Shown here: one piece after another, positions 53,868 through 62,408 of the stretch | Numbering within the stretch: position 1 is the stretch's first letter | How the letters are laid out: the number at the start of each line of letters is the position of its first letter | NCBI RefSeq assembly: GCF_040907265.1 | Contig: NZ_JBFOHP010000002.1 | Coordinates: 7,688,001-7,752,000 of the forward strand | Direction of reading: 5' to 3' | DNA: 64,000 nt | Origin: Streptomyces sclerotialus | Lineage (GTDB): Bacteria > Actinomycetota > Actinomycetes > Streptomycetales > Streptomycetaceae | The notes under the pieces: model-generated | What the model was told of the DNA's origin: nothing | The model's database searches: none | The model's input: the letters and a program-made list of their open reading frames with translations, nothing else | Program-made: the position numbers and the translations under genes

Positions 53868-55301
53868 TCAGAGGATGGAGCCGGGCGTGTAGGCCGCGGC
53901 CTCGGGGTGCGCCTTGGCGATCTCCTCGATGCGTGCGACCACGGCCGCCACCTGGTCGGCGGCGGCGCCCGTGAAGGACAGCTTGTCGGCCATCGCCTCG
54001 GCCAGCTGGGCACGGTCGAGCGGGATGCGCTCGTCGGCGGCGAGCTTGTCCAGCAGCTCGTTGCGCTCGGCGCCCTGCTCGCGCATGGCGAGCGCGGCGG
54101 CCACGGCGTTCTCCTTGATCGCCTCGTGCGCGACCTCGCGGCCCACGCCGGCGCGTACGGCACCCATGAGGACCTTCGTCGTGGCGAGGAAGGGGAGGTA
54201 GCGGTCCAGCTCGCGGGCGACGACGGCGGGGAAGGCGCCGAACTCGTCCAGGACGGTCAGGAAGGTCTCCAGCAGGCCGTCCAGCGCGAAGAAGGCGTCC
54301 GGCAGTGCGACGCGGCGGACCACGGAGCAGGACACGTCGCCCTCGTTCCACTGGTCGCCGGAGAGCTCACCGGCCATCGAGGCGTAGCCCCGCAGGATGA
54401 CCATCAGGCCGTTGACGCGCTCGCAGGAGCGGGTGTTCATCTTGTGCGGCATCGCCGAGGAGCCGACCTGGCCGGGCTTGAAGCCCTCGGTGACCAGCTC
54501 GTTGCCTGCCATCAGCCGGATGGTCTTGGCGAGCGAGGAGGGCGCTGCGGCCAGCTGCACCAGGGAGGTGACCACGTCGTAGTCGAGCGAGCGGGGGTAG
54601 ACCTGGCCGACGGAGGTGAAGTTCTGCGCGAAGCCGAGGTGGCCGGCGATCCGCTGCTCCAGCTCGGCGAGCTTGCCGGCGTCGCCGCCGAGCAGGTCGA
54701 GCATGTCCTGCGCGGTGCCGACGGGGCCCTTGATGCCGCGCAGCGGGTAGCGGGAGAGGAGGTCCTCCAGGCGCGCGTAGGCGACGAGCAGTTCGTCGGC
54801 GGCCGTGGCGAAGCGCTTGCCGAGGGTGGTGGCCTGCGCGGCGACGTTGTGCGAGCGGCCGGCCATGACCAGCTCGGCGTGCTCGCCGGCCAGCTTGCCG
54901 AGCCGGGCGAGGACGGCGACGGTACGGTCCCGCATCAGCTCCAGCGAGAGGCGGACCTGGAGCTGCTCGACGTTCTCGGTCAGGTCGCGGGAGGTCATCC
55001 CCTTGTGGACCTGCTCGTGGCCGGCGAGGGCGTTGAACTCCTCGATCCGGGCCTTCACGTCGTGCCGGGTGACCTTCTCACGCTCGGCGATGGAGGCCAG
55101 GTCGACATCGTCCAGGACTCGCTCGTAGTCGGCGAGGGCCTGCTCGGGCACCTCAACGCCGAGGTCCTTCTGCGCGCGGAGCACGGCGAGCCACAGCTTC
55201 CGCTCCAGCTTGACCTTGTACTCGGGGGACCACAGGACGGCCAGCTCGGTGGAGGCGTAGCGGCCGGCCAGGACATTGGGGATGCGGGGCTTTGCAGTCA
55301 C
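53868..55301 (-). CDS. purB: adenylosuccinate lyase
   Basis: 477 residues. Cleaves adenylosuccinate and SAICAR in purine synthesis; cytoplasmic tetramer. Signature GSSAMPHKMNTRSCERV, TSRDLTENVEQLQ, and the His of GRSHNVAAQATTLGKR. Length fits the family. GTG 55301 (VTAKPRIPNVLAGRYAST); weak ribosome binding site. The frame stays open upstream over the DeoR gene but that is not coding. mug follows 22 bases on. Confidence 0.97.
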   Translation of the reverse strand: MTAKPRIPNVLAGRYASTELAVLWSPEYKVKLERKLWLAVLRAQKDLGVEVPEQALADYERVLDDVDLASIAEREKVTRHDVKARIEEFNALAGHEQVHKGMTSRDLTENVEQLQVRLSLELMRDRTVAVLARLGKLAGEHAELVMAGRSHNVAAQATTLGKRFATAADELLVAYARLEDLLSRYPLRGIKGPVGTAQDMLDLLGGDAGKLAELEQRIAGHLGFAQNFTSVGQVYPRSLDYDVVTSLVQLAAAPSSLAKTIRLMAGNELVTEGFKPGQVGSSAMPHKMNTRSCERVNGLMVILRGYASMAGELSGDQWNEGDVSCSVVRRVALPDAFFALDGLLETFLTVLDEFGAFPAVVARELDRYLPFLATTKVLMGAVRAGVGREVAHEAIKENAVAAALAMREQGAERNELLDKLAADERIPLDRAQLAEAMADKLSFTGAAADQVAAVVARIEEIAKAHPEAAAYTPGSIL

Positions 55302-55360
55302 GTGAGCCGATTCTACTGTTCGTTCGCGCAGGCCAGCGCCACGGTCCGCATTGTGGCTTG

Positions 55361-56158
55361 CTACAAGCCCACCGGCACGACCGTCAGCGGCACCCCGAGC
55401 TCCCGGACGGCCGCCGTCTCCCGCTCGTCCGTACCGGTGTCGGTGAGCACCGCGTCGTACAGCGTGGCGTCCCCGTAGCAGTACGTCGCGGTCTTGCCGA
55501 ACTTGGCGTGGTCGGCGAGCAGCAGGCTGCTCGCGGCCGCGGCCAGCATCGCCTCCTTCACCTTGACGAACTCCGGCAGCGGGTGGAAGAGCCGGCCGCC
55601 GTGCACCGCCGTCGCCGACATCAGCGCCAGATCCGCGTGGATCCGGGACAGCGCCCGCGTCACCTCGCGCCCCGTGCAGGAGTTGAAGTCCCCCTGGTAC
55701 CGACCGCCGAGCAGTGTGACATCGGTCCCGGAGGCGCCGGACAGCCGCTGCGCCAGCCCCACCGAATTGGTGACGACGGTGAGACCGTCGATCTCCGCCA
55801 GAAGGCCGGCCAGCGGGTACAGCGTGGTGGAGTCGTCGATCAGCAGGGTGCTGCCGGGCCGGATCCGCTCCGCGGCGGCGGCGCACAGGGCGGCCTTGAC
55901 CTCGCGGTTCGCGCCCTCCCTGAAGCGGGTGGCGGTCTCCATGGTCAGGGCCGGGAAGGCGACCGCGCGCCCGCGCTCCTTGCGGAGCAGACCGCGCCCC
56001 GCGAGATCGTCCAGGTCGCGGTGCATGGTCATCAGGCTGAGGCCGAAGTGCGCCGCGAGATCGTCGATGCGGATCTCGCCCCGCTCGGCGACGTACCGGA
56101 GCACGTCCTGCCGGCGCTCCTCGACGGCCGCCTGCGACAGCCGTGCTCTGGCGGGCAC
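55361..56158 (-). CDS. DeoR family regulator (second copy)
   Basis: 265 residues. HTH at residues 22-60 (IDDLAAHFGLSLMTMHRDLD), then the DeoR sensor domain (GSTLLIDDSTTLYPLAGLL). Shares RGRAVAFP, ETATRFRE, LLGG and GKTATYCYGD-type blocks with the DeoR protein at 36 kb. GTG 56158 has AAGGAGGA upstream. It follows the dehydrogenase gene by 36 bases, so one operon in the order dehydrogenase-regulator. Confidence 0.92.
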   Translation of the reverse strand: MPARARLSQAAVEERRQDVLRYVAERGEIRIDDLAAHFGLSLMTMHRDLDDLAGRGLLRKERGRAVAFPALTMETATRFREGANREVKAALCAAAAERIRPGSTLLIDDSTTLYPLAGLLAEIDGLTVVTNSVGLAQRLSGASGTDVTLLGGRYQGDFNSCTGREVTRALSRIHADLALMSATAVHGGRLFHPLPEFVKVKEAMLAAAASSLLLADHAKFGKTATYCYGDATLYDAVLTDTGTDERETAAVRELGVPLTVVPVGL

Positions 56159-56194
56159 CCCGGTCCTCCTTCCCTCGTCCGTCCGGGCGTGCCG

Positions 56195-57247
56195 TCAGCC
56201 GGTCTGCGGCCGCACCACGGCCTTGATCGCCGTCGGGTCGGCCGCGCCCGAAGTGAGCGCCGCCTCGCTGTCCTGGAGCCCGTACCGGTGCGTGACCAGC
56301 CGGGCCAGGTCCACCTCGCCGGACGCGGCCAGGGAGATGGCCGTCGGCCAGGTGTTGGCGTACCGGAAGGTGCCGGTGAGCTCGATCTCGAAGTTCTGCA
56401 CATGCGCGAGCGGCAGCGGGATGGTGTCCCCGCCCATCCCGACCAGCACCGCGCGCCCCGCCCGGCCGAGCGTGCGCAGGCCCTCCTCGGCGGCGGCCGG
56501 CGCGCCCGAGCACTCCAGCAGCACGTCCGGCTCGTACCCGGTGTCGGCGAGCCGGGTCTCGCGCACGTCCACGGTCGCGGTGGCACCCAGCTCCTGCGCG
56601 ACGGCGAGCCGCTCCGGCGCCACGTCCGTGACCACGACCTCGCTCGCTCCGAAGGCCCGCGCGGTCTGCAGCGCGACCAGCCCGATGGGCCCGGCCCCGG
56701 TCACCAGCACCCGCGATCCGGGCGCGACCCGCCCCTTCCGGGCGGCCCACACGCCTACGGACAGCGGTTCCAGCAGTGCCGCGCCCTCCGCGCCCAGCGA
56801 TTCCGGCACCGGATGCGCGAAGTCCTCGTCGACGGCCACGTACTCGCACAGCGCCCCGTCCACCGGCGGCGTGGCGTAGAACGACACGTCGGGGCAGAGG
56901 TTGTACCGGCCGTGCCGGCACTGGGCGCAGCGGCCGCACGGCACGCCCGGCTCGATGGAGACCGGCTGTCCGGGGGTGTGCCGCCGGGCGCCGGGCCCGA
57001 GCGCGACGACGGTGCCGCCCGGTTCGTGCCCGAGGACCATGGGGGAGCGGACGACGAAGTCGCCGATCCGCCCGTGTTCGTAGTAGTGCACGTCGGAGCC
57101 GCACACGCCGACGGCTTCGACGCGTACGAGCACCTGCCCGGGGCCCGGCCTGGGCACGGGCCGCTCCTGGATCTCCAGCTGCTTCGGCGCGACCAGCACG
57201 GCGGCGCGCATGCTCTCGGGGACGTCGTACGGGGCGGTGACGGTCAT
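56195..57247 (-). CDS. zinc-dependent polyol dehydrogenase (second copy)
   Basis: 350 residues, sorbitol/xylitol dehydrogenase-like MDR. Catalytic Cys in GVCGSDVHYYEHGR, GHEPGGTV, structural zinc cysteines in CGRCAQCRHGRYNLC, NAD loop LVTGAGPIGLVALQ, and ECSGAPAAAEE. Likely converts a polyol to the ketose. ATG 57247. First in the operon with the DeoR gene; an inverted repeat lies just upstream. Confidence 0.93.
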   Translation of the reverse strand: MTVTAPYDVPESMRAAVLVAPKQLEIQERPVPRPGPGQVLVRVEAVGVCGSDVHYYEHGRIGDFVVRSPMVLGHEPGGTVVALGPGARRHTPGQPVSIEPGVPCGRCAQCRHGRYNLCPDVSFYATPPVDGALCEYVAVDEDFAHPVPESLGAEGAALLEPLSVGVWAARKGRVAPGSRVLVTGAGPIGLVALQTARAFGASEVVVTDVAPERLAVAQELGATATVDVRETRLADTGYEPDVLLECSGAPAAAEEGLRTLGRAGRAVLVGMGGDTIPLPLAHVQNFEIELTGTFRYANTWPTAISLAASGEVDLARLVTHRYGLQDSEAALTSGAADPTAIKAVVRPQTG

Positions 57248-57277
57248 GGGCTTTTTCTAACACGGGAAGGCCCCGGT

Positions 57278-57298
57278 GTTAACGCATTTTGCGATAAC
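57278..57298. promoter_or_regulatory. DeoR operator candidate upstream of dehydrogenase operon
   Basis: GTTAACGCA (57278-57286), 3 bases, TGCGATAAC (57290-57298): 9-bp arms with one mismatch. A further TAACAC/GTGTTA pair flanks 57258-57281. AT-rich for this DNA and placed 31 bases before the ATG. Confidence 0.65.
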
Positions 57299-57315
57299 TC
57301 TGCCGAGGCCGGACC

Positions 57316-57415
57316 GGGTGGGGCCAGGCCGAACCAGGCCGGGTGGGGCCAGGCCGAACCAGGCCGGGTGGGGCCAGGCCGAACCGGGCCGGGTGGGGCC
57401 AGGCCGGACCGGCCC
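57316..57415. repeat. 25-bp tandem repeat, four copies
   Basis: Unit begins GGGTGGGGCCAGGCCGAACC; starts at 57316, 57341, 57366 and 57391. Copies 1 and 2 are identical, 3 has one change, 4 a few. Between the SGNH gene end and the dehydrogenase operator. Confidence 0.95.
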
Positions 57416-57424
57416 GGCGGCCCG

Positions 57425-58213
57425 TCACGACGCGGACGGGCCGCCGGGCTCGTACGGAAGCAGTTCCGGGCGCTTCGGTGGCCTGCCGTCGCCGCTCGAC
57501 CGGCCGGTGAGGCGGCGGCCGATCCACGGCAGCAGATGGGTGCGCGCGAAGCGGGCGTCCGCCGTGCGCCGGGCCACCCAGCCCGGGGGCACCGGCGGCG
57601 GCAGCGGCGCGTCCCACTCCGCCTCCGGCGGTAGGCCGAGCGCCTGCCAGACGGCCTCGGCGACCCGCTCGTGGCCCTCGGCCGTCAGGTGCAGCCGGTC
57701 GTCCGCCCACAGCCGCGGGTCGCCGAGCGACGCCGAGCCGTAGAGGTCCACCACGAGTGCGCCGTGCCGCCGCGCCACGTCGTCGATGTGGTCGAAGAGG
57801 ATCTCCATGCGCGGGCGGAACCGTTCCAGCACCGGGCCCTGGCGGCCCGGGCTGCGCATGAGCACCAGCTGCTTGCAGCTGGGCGCCAGCCGCGCGGCGG
57901 CCTCCTCCAGGAGTGCGCACACCCGTGCCACGTCGCACTTCGGGCGCAGTACGTCGTTCAGGCCGCCCACCAGCGTGACCAGGTCCGCGCCCATGGCGGC
58001 GGCCGCCGGCGCCTGGTCCTCGGCGATCTGCCCGATCAGCTTGCCGCGCACCGCGAGGTTGGCGTACCGGAAGCCGGGCGTGCGGGCGGCGAGGCGCGCG
58101 GCGAGCAGGTCCGCCCAGCCGCGGTACGAGCCGTCCGGCAGCGCGTCCGACATCCCCTCGGTGAAGGAATCCCCGACCGCGACAAAACTGGTGTACTGAG
58201 CACTCATCTCCAT
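57425..58213 (-). CDS. SGNH-family hydrolase/esterase
   Basis: 262 residues. Block I GDSFTEG (nucleophile Ser) at about residues 14-20, block III GGLNDVL, block V DRLHLTAEGH (Asp and His). No signal peptide, so intracellular. C-terminal 60 residues are basic and Pro-rich. ATG 58213 (or 58207); TATAGGAT 10 bases upstream gives an essentially leaderless promoter inside the adjacent hairpin. Substrate unknown. Confidence 0.9.
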   Translation of the reverse strand: MEMSAQYTSFVAVGDSFTEGMSDALPDGSYRGWADLLAARLAARTPGFRYANLAVRGKLIGQIAEDQAPAAAAMGADLVTLVGGLNDVLRPKCDVARVCALLEEAAARLAPSCKQLVLMRSPGRQGPVLERFRPRMEILFDHIDDVARRHGALVVDLYGSASLGDPRLWADDRLHLTAEGHERVAEAVWQALGLPPEAEWDAPLPPPVPPGWVARRTADARFARTHLLPWIGRRLTGRSSGDGRPPKRPELLPYEPGGPSAS

Positions 58214-58254
58214 GGCGCGAGCGATCCTATACGCAGTACAGGATCGCTCGCGCC
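58214..58254. terminator. 15-bp hairpin at the SGNH start
   Basis: Perfect 15-bp arms (58214-58228 and 58240-58254) with an 11-base loop, between the end of the CNNM-type gene and the SGNH start. It could terminate the upstream operon; the minus strand also carries TAGGAT (58231-58226 region), a -10 match, within it. Confidence 0.75.
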
Positions 58255-58287
58255 GCGGCTGCCGCCGGAACCGGGCGGCCGCCGCCG

Positions 58288-59310
58288 TTACGCCGCGGGC
58301 CGCTGCTGGAGCACCAGCTCCCGCAGCACGTCCTCCATGGTGACCAGGCCGGCCAGCCGCCCGTCGTCGCCGATCACGGCGGCGAGGTGGGTGCGCGAGC
58401 CGCGCATCGCGGTCAGCACGTCGTCCAGCGGCGTCGCCGCCCGCACCCGGGCGATCGGCCGCATCGAGGACACCTGGAACGGCAGGTCCCGCGGCATCGC
58501 GTCCAGCGCGTCCTTCACATGCAGATAGCCCAGGATGCGGCGGGAGTCGTCGACGACGGGGAAGCGGGAGAAACCGGACCGCGCCGCCAGGTCCTCCAGC
58601 CCCTCGGGCGTGACGCCCAGCCGGGCGTACACCACCTTCTCCAGGGGCAGGACCACGTCCCGTACCGGGCGGCGGCCCAGCTCCAGCGCGTCCCGCAGCC
58701 GCTCGGCGCCCCGGTCGTCCAGCAGGCCGGCGTCGGAGGAGTCCTCCACCATCTTGGCCAGCTGGGCGTCGGAGAAGGTCGCGGCGACCTCGTCCTTGGC
58801 CTCCACCCGCAACAGCTTCAGCAGCCCGTTCGCGAACGAATTGACCGTGAAGATCACCGGGCGCAGCGCCCGCGCCATCGCCACCAGCGGCGGCCCCAGC
58901 AGCAGCGCGCTCCGTACCGGCGCGGCCAGTGCGATGTTCTTCGGCACCATCTCGCCGAAGAGCATGTGCAGATACGTGGCCAGGGCCAGTGCGATCACGA
59001 ACGACACCGGGTGGACCAGGGCCTCCGGTACGCCCGTGACATGGAACAGCGGCTCCAGCAGGTGGGCGATGGCCGGCTCGGCGACCGCGCCCAGCACCAG
59101 GGTGCACAGCGTGATGCCCAGCTGGGCGGCGGCCATCAGCGCCGAGACGTGCTGCAGGCCCCACAGGACGCTGCGCGCCCGGCGGTCGCCCTGCTCGGCG
59201 TACGGCTCGATCTGGCTGCGGCGCACGGAGATCAGGGCGAACTCGGCGCCGACGAAGAACGCGTTGACGACCAGCGTGAGCAGGCCGATGAAGAGCTGCA
59301 GCGCGGTCAT
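58288..59310 (-). CDS. CNNM/DUF21 CBS-domain membrane protein (short form)
   Basis: 340 residues. N-terminal DUF21 domain with hydrophobic segments (LFIGLLTLVVNAFFVGAEFA, MAAAQLGITLCTLVLGAV, FVIALALATYLHMLFGEM), then two CBS repeats (GFSRFPVVDDSRRILGYLHV, DGRLAGLVTMEDVLRELV). It lacks the CorC-type C-terminal domain. Likely Mg2+/cation efflux-related. ATG 59310 overlaps the stop of the upstream paralogue (ATGA). Confidence 0.9.
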   Translation of the reverse strand: MTALQLFIGLLTLVVNAFFVGAEFALISVRRSQIEPYAEQGDRRARSVLWGLQHVSALMAAAQLGITLCTLVLGAVAEPAIAHLLEPLFHVTGVPEALVHPVSFVIALALATYLHMLFGEMVPKNIALAAPVRSALLLGPPLVAMARALRPVIFTVNSFANGLLKLLRVEAKDEVAATFSDAQLAKMVEDSSDAGLLDDRGAERLRDALELGRRPVRDVVLPLEKVVYARLGVTPEGLEDLAARSGFSRFPVVDDSRRILGYLHVKDALDAMPRDLPFQVSSMRPIARVRAATPLDDVLTAMRGSRTHLAAVIGDDGRLAGLVTMEDVLRELVLQQRPAA

Positions 59311-60656
59311 CGGGCGGCCTCCTCGTGCGTACGCGCGTCGTGCGCGTCACCGGCCGCTGGTGCGTGCAGCAGCACGCGCGCCGCACGGTGGCCCGACGCG
59401 TCCACGACGTCCAGCCGCCACCCGGCGACGGTCAGCTCGTCACCCTGCCCGGGGATGCGGCCCAGCTCCGTGGCGATGAGTCCGGCCAGCGTCTCGTACG
59501 GGCCCTCCGGCATCCGCAGGCCGATCCGCTCCAGCTGGTCGGCGCGGGCCGCGCCGTCCGCGTCGTACAGCGTCCGGCCGTCCTCGTCCACGCCGGCCGG
59601 TGCCAGGTCGGGCGTCTCCTGCGGGTCGTGCTCGTCGGCGACCTCGCCGACGACCTCCTCGACGATGTCCTCCAGCGTCGCGACGCCGGCCGTACCGCCG
59701 TACTCGTCGATCACCACGGCCATCGTGCGCTTGCCGGAGAGCCGGTCCAGCAGCTCGTTGACCGGCAGCGTCTCCGGTACCAGCAGCGGCTCGCGGAGCA
59801 TCTCCGCGACGGGTTGCCGGGGGCGCCGCGCGGCCGGTATCGCGAGCACGTCCTTGATGTGCGCGACGCCGACGATGCTGTCCAGGCTGGAGCGGTAGAC
59901 CGGGAAGCGGGACAGGCCGGTGGCGCGGGTGGCGTTGGCGACGTCCTCGGCCGTGCACTGCACGTCCAGGGCCGTGACCTGCACCCGCGGCGTCATGACG
60001 TTCTCCGCCGTCAGGTCGGCGAGGTTCAGCGTACGGACGAACAGCTCGGCCGTGTCCGCCTCCAGCGCGCCCTCCTTGGCGGAGTGCCGGGCGAGCGCCA
60101 CCAGCTCCTGCGGGCCGCGCGCGGACGCCAGCTCCTCGGCCGGCTCCAGGCCCATCCGGCGCACCACACGGTTGGCGGTGTTGTTCAGATGGCCGATCAG
60201 CGGCTTGAACGCGGCACTGAAGCCGCGCTGCAGGGTGGCCACCCGCTTGGCGATGGGCAGCGGGCTGGAGATCGCCCAGTTCTTCGGGACCAGCTCACCG
60301 ATGACCATCAGGACGACCGTGGAGATGGCCGTACCGAGGACCAGTGCGATGCTCTCGCCCGCCGAGCGCGACAGCCCCATGGCCTCCAGGGGACCGGCGA
60401 GCAGCGCGGCGATGGAGGACTTGGCGAGCATGCCGATGATCAGGCCGGTCACCGTGATGCCCAGCTGGGCACCGGAGAGCTGGAAGGTCAGGCCGCGTAC
60501 GGCCTTCAGGGCGCTGTCCGCGCCGCGCTCCCCGCGCTCGGCGGCACGTTCCAGATCGCTGCGCTCGACGGTCGTCAGCGAGAACTCGGCCGCGACGAAG
60601 ACACCACAGGCCAGGGTCAGCAGAAGCGCCACGGCCAGCAGAAGCAGCTCGGTCAT
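59307..60656 (-). CDS. CNNM/CorC-type transporter with CBS domains (long form)
   Basis: 449 residues. DUF21 membrane domain (LLLAVALLLTLACGVFVAAE, QLGITVTGLIIGMLAKS, VLMVIGELVPKNWA), two CBS repeats (SRFPVYRSSLDSIVGVAHIK and VIDEYGGTAGVATLEDIVEE) and the C-terminal CorC_HlyC domain. First of a coupled pair with the shorter paralogue. Role: divalent cation homeostasis. ATG 60656. Confidence 0.92.
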   Translation of the reverse strand: MTELLLLAVALLLTLACGVFVAAEFSLTTVERSDLERAAERGERGADSALKAVRGLTFQLSGAQLGITVTGLIIGMLAKSSIAALLAGPLEAMGLSRSAGESIALVLGTAISTVVLMVIGELVPKNWAISSPLPIAKRVATLQRGFSAAFKPLIGHLNNTANRVVRRMGLEPAEELASARGPQELVALARHSAKEGALEADTAELFVRTLNLADLTAENVMTPRVQVTALDVQCTAEDVANATRATGLSRFPVYRSSLDSIVGVAHIKDVLAIPAARRPRQPVAEMLREPLLVPETLPVNELLDRLSGKRTMAVVIDEYGGTAGVATLEDIVEEVVGEVADEHDPQETPDLAPAGVDEDGRTLYDADGAARADQLERIGLRMPEGPYETLAGLIATELGRIPGQGDELTVAGWRLDVVDASGHRAARVLLHAPAAGDAHDARTHEEAAR

Positions 60657-60834
60657 CGGGTCACCTCCGTCCCATGATCGGACAGGGCCGGGAGGTTCGC
60701 GCTATGTCGACTACCACTAGGAGGGTCGCCCATGGCCGGACGCTCACACCTTTCTCGAGGGAGTGCCGCGGATTCCGTGTATCCAGCAGCGAGGGGACTA
60801 TCCATAGTAAAGGACCGGCAAAAAAGGCGCTTGA

Positions 60835-61764
60835 TCACCCGTGCGGACCGCCCTCGCGGGCGGAGCGCCGTTCCGGGGCCGGACGGCCCGTGAAACCCCG
60901 GCGCTCCAAGGGCGGCAGCCCCAGACGGTCCCGGGTGGACTCGTCGAAGCCGTCGAGGAAGCCGTGCAGCGTCTCCGACAGGTGGCCGAGCGACTCCACG
61001 GCGAACAGGACGGGCTGGTAGCCGGCGACCTGGTACGGACGCGAGGCGATGTCGGCGAGGTTCCAGGGCCGGATGTCGGCCCGGTCGAAACGGCGCAGCT
61101 CGCCGTACGACGACAGCAAAGCGGCCCCGTACGCCGTCGGCCGCCCGCCCTCGTGGACGACGCCGTACTCCAGGCTGTACCAGTACACCCGGCTGATCAG
61201 GTCCAGCGCGTCGTCGGACGTGACGCGGGACGCGGCCCGGCCCACCGTGCGGTACAGCTCGGCGAACCACGGATCGCTGAGATGCGTGCCGTGGCCGAGC
61301 ATGTCGTGGATGACATCCGGCTCGAAGGTGTAGAGGGGCATCGCCGGATGCCGGACGTACTGCACGGCGTGGAAGTAGCCGTCGGCCATCGAACCGAGGA
61401 ACCGCGCGTTGGGGACGATGCCCCCGGCCAGCGTGAACCGGAAGCCCGTCAGTTCGTACAGGCGGTCGCCGACCTCGGCGTGCTGCGGTACCCGGCCCTC
61501 CGGCACGGGCGCCCGCTCCCGGGCCTCGGCCACCGCCCGGCACACCCGCCCCCGCTGGGCGTCGGCCAGCGCGGCCAGTACGGACCGCCAGGTCGCGTGC
61601 TCCTCCTCGGTGTACTCCACGAGCGGGGAGGGCGCGCCGACCCGGTGGCCCGTGGCCAGGGCGGCGATACGGTCCCGCCGCCGGACGTACGAGCGGTCGG
61701 CGTGCCCCGGATGCTCCTCGGCCCTGCCCAGCCGGCCGTCGGGGGTCACCGGTGTCTGTGCCAT
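60835..61764 (-). CDS. phhA: phenylalanine 4-monooxygenase
   Basis: 309 residues. Pterin-dependent Fe(II) enzyme converting phenylalanine to tyrosine. Iron ligands His, His in DVIHDMLGHGTHLSDPWF and Glu in YWYSLEYGVV; substrate loop LYELTGFRFTLAGG. Single catalytic domain as in bacteria. ATG 61764 has no strong site; ATG 61776 and 61785 are in-frame alternatives. No pterin carbinolamine dehydratase or homogentisate genes are adjacent. C-terminus is basic. Confidence 0.93.
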   Translation of the reverse strand: MAQTPVTPDGRLGRAEEHPGHADRSYVRRRDRIAALATGHRVGAPSPLVEYTEEEHATWRSVLAALADAQRGRVCRAVAEARERAPVPEGRVPQHAEVGDRLYELTGFRFTLAGGIVPNARFLGSMADGYFHAVQYVRHPAMPLYTFEPDVIHDMLGHGTHLSDPWFAELYRTVGRAASRVTSDDALDLISRVYWYSLEYGVVHEGGRPTAYGAALLSSYGELRRFDRADIRPWNLADIASRPYQVAGYQPVLFAVESLGHLSETLHGFLDGFDESTRDRLGLPPLERRGFTGRPAPERRSAREGGPHG

Positions 61765-61845
61765 CACATCGATCATGCCCAGCATCGTCGGCCGGGCCGG
61801 CGGACCGGAGCGGTCAACGCGCCGCGCACCCCCGGTCCGTCCGCC

Positions 61846-62331
61846 TTACGCCTCGGCCCTGGCATCCGCGTCGGTGTCCGGGCCGGGGGAGCCGACGGGC
61901 GTCCCCGGCCGTTCCAGGTGCCGCACCCAGCGGCTCCACTGCGGCTCGGGCGCGTACCCGGACGCCTGCCACGCCTGGTGCGCGAGCTCGTTGCGGTCGA
62001 GCACCATCGCGTCGGCGCGCCGCCCGCCCAGCGCCGCGAACCGCTCCTCGGCCGCCACCAGCAGTGCACGCCCGATGCCCTGCCGGCGCCGCTCCGGGTG
62101 CACCGCGAGCCGGTACAGGTGACAGCGCCAGCCGTCGAAACCGGCGATCACCGTGCCGACCAGTTCGCCGTCCCGCTCGGCCAGCAGCAGCGCCTCGGGG
62201 TCGCGGTCGACCAGCCGGGCCACGCCGTTCCGGTCGTCGCTGATGCTGGTGCCCTCGGCGGCCAGCTTCCAGAAGGCCAGTACGGCATCGAGCTCGGCGG
62301 GGAGTGCGGCACGGATACGAAGATCATTCAT
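61846..62331 (-). CDS. GNAT acetyltransferase
   Basis: 161 residues. Acetyl-CoA loop in AVHPERRRQGIGRALLVAAE, N-terminal IRAALPAELDAVLAFWKLAA, C-terminal NELAHQAWQASGY (YpeA-like layout). ATG 62331. Target unknown. The tail is acidic and unlikely to be functional. Confidence 0.9.
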   Translation of the reverse strand: MNDLRIRAALPAELDAVLAFWKLAAEGTSISDDRNGVARLVDRDPEALLLAERDGELVGTVIAGFDGWRCHLYRLAVHPERRRQGIGRALLVAAEERFAALGGRRADAMVLDRNELAHQAWQASGYAPEPQWSRWVRHLERPGTPVGSPGPDTDADARAEA

Positions 62332-62408
62332 GCCCGCATCCCACCACCGGACACCGCCCGGGGGCCACAGGATTCCACCGGTCGGGACGGCGTCCGGGGC
62401 CGGCGGCG

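Noticed and set aside
53868..57263. 1131-codon minus-strand frame as one giant protein
   Set aside because: Only its last 477 codons are purB; the rest reads antisense-like through the DeoR and dehydrogenase genes, which are well supported in another frame.
57316..57415. Tandem repeat considered as CRISPR
   Set aside because: Units are contiguous with no spacers and there are no cas genes.
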